A stretch of 64,000 nt of DNA from contig JAFAMW010000046.1 in the NCBI GenBank assembly GCA_019232985.1, forward strand, positions 1 through 64,000, read 5' to 3'. Below are positions 8,463-17,787 of the stretch, piece by piece. A model generated the notes under the pieces. It did not search any database, was not told where the DNA came from, and was given only the letters and a program-made list of their open reading frames with translations. The position numbers were made by a program, and so were the translations under genes. Numbering within the stretch: the first letter of the stretch is position 1; every line of letters begins with the position of its first letter. Source of the DNA: Roseateles sp. Its GTDB lineage: Bacteria; Pseudomonadota; Gammaproteobacteria; Burkholderiales; Burkholderiaceae.

Positions 8463-9888
8463 GGAGTCTCAGGGTCAGTCCGGTGGGCGCCATCGTAAAG
8501 GCGAGCTCCTCGGCCGGTTCGCCGCCGTCCGGGGCGTCGACCGAAGCGATATCGAAATGCGCGAGCACGGCGGCGAGCGCGAGCTTGATCTCCTGCAGCG
8601 CGAGGTAGCGGCCCGGGCAGATGCGCGGACCCGCGCCGAAGGGCAGGCTCAGGCGCTTGGCCGTCCCGGCGTCGGGGCCGAGCCAGCGCTCGGGCACGAA
8701 CGCCGCCGCCTGCTCGAGCTGGGCGCCGACGCTCTCATGGCGCATCAGCGTGACGACGAGCACGCCGGGCTCGATCGCGACGCCGCCGAGCTCGGTCGGC
8801 TGCAGCGGCTCGAAAGTCAGGATCGGCGCGACCGGCTTGAGCCGCATCGCCTCGTGCGCGCAGGCCTCGATGAAGTCGAGCTCGCCGAGCTGCGCGTGGC
8901 TCGGCACCGCGTCGGGGTCCGCGAGCCCGAGGCCGCGCGCCTCGGCCTGGGCGCGCGCGAGCGCGGCCGGGTGGCGCGCGAGCAGGTAGAGCAGCCAGGC
9001 CAGGGTGTTCGCGGTCGTGTCCTCGCCGGCGAGCAGCAGGGTCACGACATTGCCCTCGATCGCCTCGTCGTCGATGCCGCTGCCCGGCGCGTCGGCCGCG
9101 ACGATCATCGCCTCGAGCACGTTCGCGGGCGCCGCGCGCAGCGCGGCGTCGGCCGCGAGGCGCGCGCGCGCCGCATCGATCAGGCCGTGCACGGCCTGGC
9201 GCAGCGCGGCGACATGGCCGACGAGCTCGCGGTCGGCGCGGCTCGGCCACCAGCGCCAGACCGGGATGCGGGTGAAGATGCGCCGGTAGATCGTCGGCAT
9301 GATCCGGTCCATGTGCTGCTGGATCACGTCGGCCTCGGCCTCGAGCGTGTTGACCTCGTAGCCGAACGCGAGGCCCGCGACGACGTCGACGGTGTAGCGC
9401 ATCAGGTCGGCGCGCAGGTCGATCGCGGCGCCGCGCGCCGCGGCCGCGCGCCAGCGCCGCACGAGCCGCGCGGCGACGCGCTGCATCGCCGCGTCGTAAC
9501 GCTTGATATGCGCGGGGTCGAAGCCGGCCATGACCATGCGGCGCTGGCGTTCCCAGTCGGCCCCCTCGGCGTTGAACAGGCCCGGCGGCAGGCCCATCTC
9601 GGCGATCACGAGGTCCATGCGCGGCGAGCGCCGGTAGCCGGCCGGGCGCTCGCGCAGCACGGCCTGGATCAGCTTGGGGTCGGCGACGACCATCACGCGG
9701 CGCGGCCCGAGGCGCAGCCGGTAGACCGGCCCGAGCTCGCGCGCCCAGGCCTCGAGGTTCTGGTGGAAGCGCGCCTTGTCGATCTGCAGCGCGTGGCCGA
9801 GCAGCGGCAGGCGGCGCGGCGTCGGCAGCGTCGCGAACGGGCGCGGCGCCGCCGCGTCGGGGCCGGCCGTACTCGTCAGCGGCGGCAT
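8452..9888 (-). CDS. cytochrome P450
   Basis: Encodes 478 residues with all P450 landmarks: the I-helix oxygen-binding motif A-G-E-D-T-T near residue 285, the ExxR motif (E-A-M-R-L) near residue 340, and the haem-binding loop F-G-A-G-P-R-I-C-P-G with ligand Cys424. There is no N-terminal membrane anchor; the protein opens with a proline-rich segment (P-T-P-R-R-L-P-L-L-G-H), so it is a soluble class I type needing separate ferredoxin and reductase partners, none of which lie nearby. It sits upstream of, and overlaps by 11 bp, the D-threonine-aldolase-like gene. The 7-bp gap to nadC upstream suggests one long transcript. Substrate unknown. Confidence 0.93.
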   Translation of the reverse strand: MPPLTSTAGPDAAAPRPFATLPTPRRLPLLGHALQIDKARFHQNLEAWARELGPVYRLRLGPRRVMVVADPKLIQAVLRERPAGYRRSPRMDLVIAEMGLPPGLFNAEGADWERQRRMVMAGFDPAHIKRYDAAMQRVAARLVRRWRAAAARGAAIDLRADLMRYTVDVVAGLAFGYEVNTLEAEADVIQQHMDRIMPTIYRRIFTRIPVWRWWPSRADRELVGHVAALRQAVHGLIDAARARLAADAALRAAPANVLEAMIVAADAPGSGIDDEAIEGNVVTLLLAGEDTTANTLAWLLYLLARHPAALARAQAEARGLGLADPDAVPSHAQLGELDFIEACAHEAMRLKPVAPILTFEPLQPTELGGVAIEPGVLVVTLMRHESVGAQLEQAAAFVPERWLGPDAGTAKRLSLPFGAGPRICPGRYLALQEIKLALAAVLAHFDIASVDAPDGGEPAEELAFTMAPTGLTLRLHAR

Positions 9889-9895
9889 TCTGTGC

Positions 9896-10861
9896 TCAGG
9901 CGGGGCCGAGCACGCGCATCGAGTAGTCGACCGCGCGCACGTCCTTGGTCAGCCGGCCGACCGAGATGCGGTCGACGCCGGTCGCGGCGATCGCGGCGAG
10001 CTGCTCGAGCTCGACGCCGCCCGAGACCTCGAGCAGCGCGCGGCCCATCGTGACGAGCACGGCCTCGCGCATCATCGGCTCGCTGAAGTTGTCGAGCAGC
10101 ACGCTCGTCGCGTCGGCGGCCAGCGCTTCCTGCAGCTCGGCAATGGTCTCGACCTCGATCTGGATGTCGACGCCGGCGTTCAGGGCCTGCGCCGCGCGCA
10201 GCGCCGCGGCGACGCCGCCGGCCGCGGCGATATGGTTCTCCTTGATCAGGATGCCCGCGTACAGCGCGAGGCGCTGGTTCGTGCCGCCGCCGACGCGCAC
10301 CGCGTATTTCTGCGCGAGGCGCAGGCCCGGCAGAGTCTTGCGCGTGTCGAGCACGGCGCAGCCGCGCGGATTGGGGCTCGCGCCCGCGATCGCGTCGACG
10401 TGGCGGCGCGTGAGCGTCGCCGTTCCCGACAGCAGCTGCAGGAAATTCATCGCCGGCCGCTCGGCCGTGAGCAGGGCGCGGCCGTCGGCCTCGATGTCGC
10501 AGACGACGGTGTCGGCGCGCATCGAGGCGCCCTCTTCGTAATGCCAGGCCACGCGCGCCGTCGCGTCGAGCGCCGCGACGACGCCGTCGAACCAGGCGCG
10601 GCCGCACAGCACGGCGACCTCGCGCACGCGCAGCTGGGCCTTGAGGCGGCGGCCGGCGGGCACGAGCTCGGCGGTCCAGTCGCAGCGGCCGATGTCCTCG
10701 AACAGGGCGTCGCGGATATTGCGTTCGCGCGCCTCTTCAAGCGTTTCGTCGTGGTCGAAATGGAGCCCCTCGTCCGCCGAGTACGTCGGCCGATCCCCCG
10801 AGGGGATGGCCGCTTGCTTGGGGTGGCCCGGCGCTGCGCGGCCCGTCGATTCCACCGTCAT
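9896..10861 (-). CDS. nadC: nicotinate-nucleotide pyrophosphorylase (carboxylating) with N-terminal extension
   Basis: Encodes 321 residues. NadC condenses quinolinate with PRPP to nicotinate mononucleotide, the last step of de novo NAD precursor synthesis. Family signatures include R-P-A-M-N-F-L-Q-L-L-S-G-T-A-T, D-T-R-K-T-L-P-G-L-R and G-G-G-T-N-Q-R-L. The recognisable NadC sequence begins only near residue 47 (N-I-R-D-A-L-F-E-D-I-G), so there are about 45 extra N-terminal residues, translated in part from a palindromic repeat (10790-10844). The start at 10861 is nevertheless credible because it overlaps the stop of the FAH-family gene as ATGA. I saw no nadA or nadB in the window. Confidence 0.93.
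   Translation of the reverse strand: MTVESTGRAAPGHPKQAAIPSGDRPTYSADEGLHFDHDETLEEARERNIRDALFEDIGRCDWTAELVPAGRRLKAQLRVREVAVLCGRAWFDGVVAALDATARVAWHYEEGASMRADTVVCDIEADGRALLTAERPAMNFLQLLSGTATLTRRHVDAIAGASPNPRGCAVLDTRKTLPGLRLAQKYAVRVGGGTNQRLALYAGILIKENHIAAAGGVAAALRAAQALNAGVDIQIEVETIAELQEALAADATSVLLDNFSEPMMREAVLVTMGRALLEVSGGVELEQLAAIAATGVDRISVGRLTKDVRAVDYSMRVLGPA
10790..10844. repeat. palindromic repeat forming part of the nadC N-terminus
   Basis: The segment holds the inverted repeat ATCCCC-CGA-GGGGAT and, on the minus strand, the core AGCGCCGGGCCACCCCAAG. A close relative of that core (AGCGCCGGGCCGCCCAAG) lies at 55157-55174. Similar blocks are, from memory, common between genes in Comamonadaceae-like genomes. 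Here the copy is inside a reading frame, encoding residues about 6-24 of NadC. Confidence 0.55.
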
Positions 10862-11556
10862 TCCGCCTCCGACAGGGTGAAGCGGATGTCGCCGAGGCCT
10901 TCGATATGGCCGGTGATCACGTCGCCGGCGACGACCGGGCCGACGCCCTCGGGCGTGCCCGTGTAGACGATGTCGCCGGGCGCGAGGTGGTAGAGCTGCG
11001 AGAGGTTGGCGAGCAGCTCGGGCACGCTCCAGATCATGTCGGCGAGGTCGCCGCGCTGCTTCTCGACGCCGTTCACGGCGAGCGTGATCGCGCCGCGCTC
11101 GAGCGGACCCGTGACGATCGCGGGGACGAACTCGCCGATCACGGCCGAATGCTCGAAGCTCTTGCCGGTGTCCCAGGGCCGGCCCGCGGCCTTGGCCTCG
11201 TTCTGCAGGTCGCGGCGCGTCATGTCCAGACCCGCGGCGTAGCCCCAGACGGCCTTGGCCGCCTGCGCGGGCGTCGCGCGCAGCAGCGGCGCGCCGACCG
11301 CGACGACGAGCTCCATCTCGTGGTGCAGGTTCCTGGTCGCGAGCGCGTAGGGCACGGTCGCGCCCGACGGCGTCAGCGCGACGGGCGGCTTGGTGAAGTA
11401 GAACGGCGACTCGCGCGTCGGGTCAGAGCCCATCTCGCGCGCGTGCGCCGCGTAGTTGCGGCCGACGCAGAAGATGCGCGCGACGGCGTAGCGCTGGTCG
11501 CTGCCGCGCACGGCCACGCTGGGCGTCTCGGGCGGCGTAAAGATGTACTGGCTCAT
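10858..11556 (-). CDS. fumarylacetoacetate-hydrolase-family protein, fumarylpyruvate-hydrolase-like
   Basis: Encodes 232 residues from the ATG at 11556 (M-S-Q-Y-I-F). The FAH fold is shown by V-G-R-N-Y-A-A-H-A-R-E-M-G near residue 30, the metal-binding H-H-E-M-E-L-V-V-A-V-G, the D of G-Y-A-A-G-L-D-M-T-R-R-D and the T-G-T-P-E-G-V-G-P loop near the C-terminus. Length and the opening motif resemble fumarylpyruvate hydrolases of gentisate degradation, but no ring-cleavage or isomerase gene is adjacent, so it may serve another 2-oxo acid or act as an oxaloacetate decarboxylase-like enzyme. Its stop is fused to the nadC start as ATGA. It diverges from rlpA with 94 bp between the starts. Confidence 0.85.
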   Translation of the reverse strand: MSQYIFTPPETPSVAVRGSDQRYAVARIFCVGRNYAAHAREMGSDPTRESPFYFTKPPVALTPSGATVPYALATRNLHHEMELVVAVGAPLLRATPAQAAKAVWGYAAGLDMTRRDLQNEAKAAGRPWDTGKSFEHSAVIGEFVPAIVTGPLERGAITLAVNGVEKQRGDLADMIWSVPELLANLSQLYHLAPGDIVYTGTPEGVGPVVAGDVITGHIEGLGDIRFTLSEAE

Positions 11557-11650
11557 GGTGGGGCGCGGGGCAATGACGGGTGCGCAAGCATACGCCGCGG
11601 CCCGCCGCCCTCGCCGCCGTGGGGTCGGCGGCCTGCTATGGTTGGCCCCC

Positions 11651-12736
11651 ATGCGCCTGCTCGCCGTCCTGCTGCTGACCGCCCTGCTCGCCGCCTGCGG
11701 CAGCGCCCCGCTCCGGCATGGCCCGGCGCCCATCCCCGGTGCGAGCGGCGACCGCGACGGCGCCGAGGCGCATCCGCCGGCCAACCTCGCGGCCACGCCC
11801 GACGCCGCGCCCCATGTCGAGGCGATCCGCAAGGGCGGCCCGAACAAGCCCTACGAGGTCGACGGCGAGACCTATACGCCGCAGACCGGCGACGCGCCGC
11901 TCGTCGAGCGCGGCCTCGCGTCCTGGTACGGCAAGAAGTTCCACGGCCACCCGACCGCGAGCGGCGAGGTCTACGACATGTACGCGATGACGGCCGCCCA
12001 CGCGACCATGCCGATCCCGAGCTACGCGCGCGTGCGCAACCCGGCGAACGGGCGCGAGGTGATCGTGCGCATCAACGACCGCGGGCCCTTTCACAAGGGC
12101 CGTGTAATCGACCTCAGCTACACGGCCGCGCTCAAGCTCGGCATCCTCAACGGCGTCACGCAGGTCGAGGTCGAGCGCATCACCTACGCCGATATCGCGA
12201 ACGGCGCGTGGCAGCGCCCCGGGGAAAAGCTGCCCGACGCGCCGCCGGTCTACGCCGCGGCGACGCCGGTCGGCGCGCCGCCGGCCGAGACGACGGCGCA
12301 GGTCGCGGGGCGGCAGGCCGGCCGGGACATGGCGGCGCCGCCGGACGCGGCGTCCGACGCGCCGGCGCGGCCGGTTGCCGGCGCGGCCGCGGCCTCGACG
12401 ACGGCGCTCGCCGCCGCCGCGTCGCAGCCCGTCGTCCCCGCGCCGCCACCCGAGTCGACGGCCGCGGCCGCCCCGCTGCCGTCCGCGCCCAAGGCCGCGT
12501 CGCCCGGCTACTGGGTCCAGCTCGGCGCGTTCGGCCGGCTCGACGGCGCCGAGCAGCTGCGCCGCCGCGTCGTCGACTCGCTCGACGCGATGGCGCCGCT
12601 GCTCGCGATCTTCAGGGACGGCGGCCTGAACCGCCTGCAGGCCGGGCCCTACGCGACGCGCGAGGACGCGCGCGCCGCGCAGCGCCGCGTCCACGACGCG
12701 CTCGGCATGGACGCCGTGATCGTGCTGCGCAAGTAA
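11651..12736 (+). CDS. rlpA: RlpA-type septal lytic transglycosylase lipoprotein
   Basis: Encodes 361 residues. The start at 11651 gives a lipoprotein signal (L-L-A-A-C, Cys16 acylated). A double-psi beta-barrel follows at about residues 78-175 (L-A-S-W-Y-G-K-K-F-H-G, T-A-S-G-E, and R-I-N-D-R-G-P-F with the catalytic Asp), then an alanine/proline-rich linker to about 275 and a SPOR domain (Y-W-V-Q-L-G-A-F) to the end. RlpA cleaves glycan strands lacking stem peptides at the division septum; SPOR binds such strands. The linker is unusually long and low in complexity. It is monocistronic and faces a degraded GGDEF fragment. Confidence 0.9.
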   Translation: MRLLAVLLLTALLAACGSAPLRHGPAPIPGASGDRDGAEAHPPANLAATPDAAPHVEAIRKGGPNKPYEVDGETYTPQTGDAPLVERGLASWYGKKFHGHPTASGEVYDMYAMTAAHATMPIPSYARVRNPANGREVIVRINDRGPFHKGRVIDLSYTAALKLGILNGVTQVEVERITYADIANGAWQRPGEKLPDAPPVYAAATPVGAPPAETTAQVAGRQAGRDMAAPPDAASDAPARPVAGAAAASTTALAAAASQPVVPAPPPESTAAAAPLPSAPKAASPGYWVQLGAFGRLDGAEQLRRRVVDSLDAMAPLLAIFRDGGLNRLQAGPYATREDARAAQRRVHDALGMDAVIVLRK

Positions 12737-12740
12737 GGCG

Positions 12741-12905
12741 TCAGGCGAGCGCCACGCGGTTGCGGCCCAGGTGCTTGGCGCGGTACATCGCGCTCTCGGC
12801 ATTCTTGGACCTCGAACGCGCGCTCGACGTCGGTGTTGGGCAGGGCGACGCGGAACGCGTCGTCGTCCCAGCGCAGCGGCAGGTCGGCGCCACGCGTGCG
12901 CGCGC
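12741..12905 (-). pseudogene. degraded 3' remnant of a GGDEF diguanylate cyclase gene
   Basis: Two out-of-frame pieces of one GGDEF domain lie between rlpA and the MFS gene. The piece nearest rlpA ends the domain in typical style (A-M-Y-R-A-K-H-L-G-R-N-R-V-A-L-A, stop at 12741). The other (R-W-D-D-D-A-F-R-V-A-L-P-N-T-D) is the active-site strand with GGDEF decayed to DDDAF. About 60 residues that should lie between them are missing and the frame changes at the junction. Everything upstream of the active-site strand is gone; that position now holds the MFS gene. Confidence 0.65.
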
Positions 12906-14117
12906 CTAGCGGCTTGCGCGCGCGCCCATCGCCAGCGCAAGCCCCGCGACAGCGCAAGCGCCAGCTGCGAGCAACAGCATCTCGGCCGGGTCGATCAGGC
13001 CGCCGAGCCAGCCGCAGCCAGCGTAGGCCAGCGGCTGCGCGCCGCTCGTGACCAGGGCGTCGCCCGCGACGACCTTGCCGAGATGGCGCGGCGGCGCGAG
13101 CGTCTGCAGGGCGGTCGCCCAGGCCGTCAGCCACGCGGCCTCGACGCCGCCGACCAGCGCGGCGCCGAGGACAACGCTCGGCGCGGACGCGCCGAAACCC
13201 AGCAGCGCCATCGCGGCGCCAAGCAGCAGGGTGGCGCCCGCGGCGAGCGCGATCGGACGGCGCTGCGCCGCGCCCAGCAAGACGACGCCGATCGACCCGA
13301 GGCACGCGCCAAGCCCGGACGCGGCCAGACACAGCCCCCACAGCGCCGCGTCGAAGCGCGCCGCGACCGCGTAGGGCGCGACGACGAGAAAGATCGGAAA
13401 GCCGAGCACGCCGACGGCCAGGGTCGCCGCCAGGCCGCGCGCGAGCACGGCGTTGCTGGCGATCGCGCGGAGCCCGACGAGCGCCTCGCGCCGGGGCCGG
13501 GAATCGCGGCCCCGCTCATGCCGCGCGCCCGCTTCCGGCAAGCGCGTCGTGACGACGGCGGCGACCCCGAAGCTCAGGCCGTCGAACAGCACGCCCCATA
13601 CGGCGTCCCACGGCACGAGCACGAAGCCGAGCGTGGCCGGCAGGACCAGGGCCGCGAGGCTGTCGACGAAATTCAGCGCGCCGTTGCCCGCGACCAGGGC
13701 TTCTTTCGGCAGCAGGCTCGCGAGCAGAACCTGGCCACAGGGGCGCGCGACGCCGATCGCGACGCCGAACAGCAGGTAGACGGGCAGCAGGCTACACCAG
13801 GGCGCAGCGCCGACAAGCAGCCCGGTCGCCACGAGCTGCAGGAGGCCACGCCAGGCGTCGGTGGCGGCGAGCAGACGCCGCGGCGACCGGCGGTCGGCGA
13901 GCCCGCCGCCAGCCGCCGCGCCGACGACCGTGCCGAGGCCCACGGCGGCCATGACGAGACCGAAGACCCCGGCGCCCAGGCCGGCGTCGAGCAGTGCGAT
14001 CGGCAGGGCCGCGAGGCAGACGGCGTCGCCGGCCATCGACAGCCCCTGCCCGAGCAGCAGCGTGCGAAACGGCGCGACGCGCAGCGCGCTTCGATAGGGC
14101 TCGGTCCAGCGCACCAT
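12906..14117 (-). CDS. MFS-type efflux permease
   Basis: Encodes 403 residues with about 12 hydrophobic helices. The G-Q-G-L-S-M-A-G-D-A segment in helix 1 and G-L-A-D-R-R-S-P-R-R-L-L between helices 2 and 3 match the MFS motif A region; overall it resembles the drug/siderophore exporter branch (EntS-like), though the substrate is unknown. There is no obvious operon partner: 45 bp separate it from mmsA upstream, and its 3' end abuts the decayed GGDEF fragment. The position suggests it arrived by replacing the 5' part of that gene. No mobile-element ends are visible. Confidence 0.8.
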   Translation of the reverse strand: MVRWTEPYRSALRVAPFRTLLLGQGLSMAGDAVCLAALPIALLDAGLGAGVFGLVMAAVGLGTVVGAAAGGGLADRRSPRRLLAATDAWRGLLQLVATGLLVGAAPWCSLLPVYLLFGVAIGVARPCGQVLLASLLPKEALVAGNGALNFVDSLAALVLPATLGFVLVPWDAVWGVLFDGLSFGVAAVVTTRLPEAGARHERGRDSRPRREALVGLRAIASNAVLARGLAATLAVGVLGFPIFLVVAPYAVAARFDAALWGLCLAASGLGACLGSIGVVLLGAAQRRPIALAAGATLLLGAAMALLGFGASAPSVVLGAALVGGVEAAWLTAWATALQTLAPPRHLGKVVAGDALVTSGAQPLAYAGCGWLGGLIDPAEMLLLAAGACAVAGLALAMGARASR

Positions 14118-14162
14118 GGGCCCCTGGCCGGTCGCCGCGGCGCCGCCGACGGCGGCAACGCC

Positions 14163-15677
<1,515 letters not shown>

Positions 15678-15711
15678 GGCTTGTCTCCGGCAGACCGGCA
15701 AGAATAGCGGC

Positions 15712-16413
15712 ATGAGCCCGTCCCCGAAATCCGCAAACCCGCCATCCCTGCCGCCCTTCGGCGACATCGAAATCGAGACCCTCGAGGCCCTGCTCGACGC
15801 CGTGCCGGCGCCGCTCGAGCCGCTCGACCTCGCGATGCTCGACGGCTACCTGGTCGGCGTGCTGCTGCAGCCGCGCCCGGTGCCCGAGGCGCAATGGGCG
15901 CCCCATGTGTTCGACGCCGAGGAGGGCCGCGCCCCCCAGCCCGGCTTCGACACCGAGCCGGTCATGAAGCTCGCGCGGCGCCGCCACGCCCAGCTCGACC
16001 GCGCGATCGCGCAGCGCCAGTGGTTCGACCCGCTCGTGTTCGAGCTCGACGAGGACGCGACGCCCTCGGAGGTGCTGCTGCCCTGGGTCGCGGGCTTCGC
16101 GCTCGCGGTCGAGCTGTTCCCGGCGCTGCTGCGCCTCGACGAGCAGCGCCTGCTCGAGCCTCTGGCGGCGCTGTACATGCACCTCGACCCGGCCGACCTC
16201 GAGGACGCCGACGAGCTGCTCGAGGAGATCGAGACGCTCGAGCCGCCGACCGACCTCGGCGACGCGGTCGAGGGCCTTGTCAGCGCCTGCCTGATGCTCG
16301 CCGACATCGGCCGGCCGCAGCCCGCGCCGTCCAAGCCGGGCCAGCGCCGCGGCCCGCCCGGGCCGTCAGGCAAACAGACGCGCCGCGTGCAGCCCAAGCC
16401 CCGTCGCCACTGA
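15712..16413 (+). CDS. UPF0149/YecA-family protein, paralogue without SEC-C motif
   Basis: Encodes 233 residues from the ATG at 15712. The N-terminal half ([17 protein letters not shown]) and the L-L-P-W-V-A-G-F segment define the YecA/UPF0149 family, a helical fold of unknown function. It is clearly related to the protein at 21651-22415 but ends in a basic tail ([10 protein letters not shown]) instead of the zinc-binding SEC-C motif. Its last 48 bases overlap the 3' end of the convergent Hsp70 gene, which explains part of the basic tail. Function unknown. Confidence 0.85.
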   Translation: MSPSPKSANPPSLPPFGDIEIETLEALLDAVPAPLEPLDLAMLDGYLVGVLLQPRPVPEAQWAPHVFDAEEGRAPQPGFDTEPVMKLARRRHAQLDRAIAQRQWFDPLVFELDEDATPSEVLLPWVAGFALAVELFPALLRLDEQRLLEPLAALYMHLDPADLEDADELLEEIETLEPPTDLGDAVEGLVSACLMLADIGRPQPAPSKPGQRRGPPGPSGKQTRRVQPKPRRH

Positions 16414-17667
16414 GGCGAAGCGGTCGCCGCGCACGGCCGCGGCGCGCGGGAACTCGGCCGCGATCGCGTCGGCGAGCGTCGCGAGGCCGGTCGAGCCGCC
16501 GGTGAAATAAAGCACGTCGATCGCGTCGGGCGCGAGGCCCGCGAGGCGCACCGTGTCGCGCGCCGCCGCGACGATGCGGCCGAGGTCGGCCGCGAGCGCC
16601 GCGCCCGCCTGGGCCGCGTCGAGGCCGACGCTCAGGCCCCGTTCGACATGGCCGAGATCGATCGTCGTCGTGCCGCCCGCGGCGACCGCGATCTTCGCGG
16701 CCTCGGCGCGGCCCGCGAGCTCGTGGCCGAGGCGGTCCTCGACGACGGTCAGCAGGCGCCGGTGGTGGTCGGGGTTGGCGTAGAACGGCTTCATCTGGCG
16801 CAGCTCGGCGACGCGCAGCGGGCTGTAGACCGTGTTGATCAGGTGCCAGGTCGCGAGGTCGAAGTAGATGCCGCTCGGCACCTCGCGGGCCGGGCCGTCG
16901 GCGCGCGCGGGGCCGAGCGCGCGGTAGCCGAACTCGGGCAGGATGCTCGCGAGCTCGACATGGCGGTCGAAGTCGGTGCCCGCGATGTGCACGCCGTGGT
17001 TCGCGAGGATGTCGTCGCGGCGCTCGACGCGCTGCATGCGCGCGGGGCCGACGCGCACGACCGAGAAGTCCGAGGTGCCGCCACCGATGTCGGCGACGAG
17101 CACGAGGCGCTCGGCCGGGGCCTGGCGCTCGTAGTCGAAGGCCGCCGCGATCGGCTCGTACTGGAAGCGCACCTCCTGGAAGCCGGCCGCGCGCGCGGCC
17201 GCCTCGAGCGCGGCCTGGGCCGCGGCGTCGCGCGCCGGCTCGTCGTCGACGAAGAACACCGGCCGGCCGAGCACGACGCGCTCGGCCGGCTGGCCCGCGG
17301 CCTGGGCGAGCTTGCGCAGGCGCTTCAGGTAGCCGGCGACGATGTCCGCGTACTTCACGCCGCGGCCGCCGCCGACGTCGGTGGTCTGCTCGGCGAGCGG
17401 CGAGCCGAGGATGCTCTTCATCGAGCGCATCAGGCGGCCGTCGACGCCGTCGACGTAGGCGGCGATCGCGGCGCGGCCGAAGGCGCGCGGCGGGCCATCG
17501 GCGTCGTCGCGGCCGTCGACGAGGTAGAAGACGGCTGTCGGCATCGTCACATGGCCGGGCTCGAGTTCGACGAGGCGCATGCCGGCCTCGGCGGGGATCG
17601 CGATCGCCGAGTTGGACGTACCGAAGTCGATGGCGCAGAAGTCTGCGCGGGGGCTGGGCTTGTTCAT
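16366..17667 (-). CDS. Hsp70-family chaperone-like ATPase, YegD type
   Basis: Encodes 433 residues from the ATG at 17667 (M-N-K-P-S-P). The actin/Hsp70 ATPase signatures are present: phosphate 1 (C-A-I-D-F-G-T-S-N-S) at residues 11-20, phosphate 2 (V-A-D-I-G-G-G-T-S-D-F) near 205, and an adenosine motif (Y-F-T-G-G-S-T-G-L) near 390. As in YegD, the protein is essentially the nucleotide-binding domain alone, without the substrate-binding domain and lid of DnaK. No J-protein or nucleotide-exchange factor lies nearby. The 3' end overlaps UPF0149 paralogue 1 by 48 bp tail to tail. The covarying element after dadA lies just upstream, so the promoter must be in 17668-17714 or read through from dadA. 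Confidence 0.88.
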   Translation of the reverse strand: MNKPSPRADFCAIDFGTSNSAIAIPAEAGMRLVELEPGHVTMPTAVFYLVDGRDDADGPPRAFGRAAIAAYVDGVDGRLMRSMKSILGSPLAEQTTDVGGGRGVKYADIVAGYLKRLRKLAQAAGQPAERVVLGRPVFFVDDEPARDAAAQAALEAAARAAGFQEVRFQYEPIAAAFDYERQAPAERLVLVADIGGGTSDFSVVRVGPARMQRVERRDDILANHGVHIAGTDFDRHVELASILPEFGYRALGPARADGPAREVPSGIYFDLATWHLINTVYSPLRVAELRQMKPFYANPDHHRRLLTVVEDRLGHELAGRAEAAKIAVAAGGTTTIDLGHVERGLSVGLDAAQAGAALAADLGRIVAAARDTVRLAGLAPDAIDVLYFTGGSTGLATLADAIAAEFPRAAAVRGDRFASVATGLGLHAARLFA

Positions 17668-17714
17668 GGGGGCGCGCATTGTAGGCGGGCGCCCCACCAC
17701 TACGCTCCCAGCCC

Positions 17715-17787
17715 GATCACGCGAGACGTGATCGGTCCTTCGTCGCGCGTCGAACAGCACACCGGTGCTGTTCTCGGTCGCGACTCA
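17715..17787 (-). repeat. structured 3' element 1 (P1-P2-P3) beginning at the dadA stop codon
   Basis: Read on the minus strand: TGA (the dadA stop, 17787-17785); P1 GTCGCG (17784-17779); loop ACCGA (17778-17774); P2 GAACAGCAC (17773-17765); loop (17764-17761); P2' (17760-17752); GACG (17751-17748); P1' CGCGAC (17747-17742); linker GAAGGACC; hairpin P3 GATCACG-TCTCG-CGTGATC (17733-17715). All three stems are perfect. The same plan with different stem sequences follows prfC at 48108 and recurs at 55198. There is no T-tract, so a plain rho-independent terminator is less likely. No match to a known RNA family is claimed. Confidence 0.6.

Noticed and set aside
17668..17760. N-terminal extension of the Hsp70-like protein by 31 residues
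   Set aside because: The extension is read from structured element 1 and lacks family similarity; the ATG at 17667 directly precedes the conserved ATPase start.
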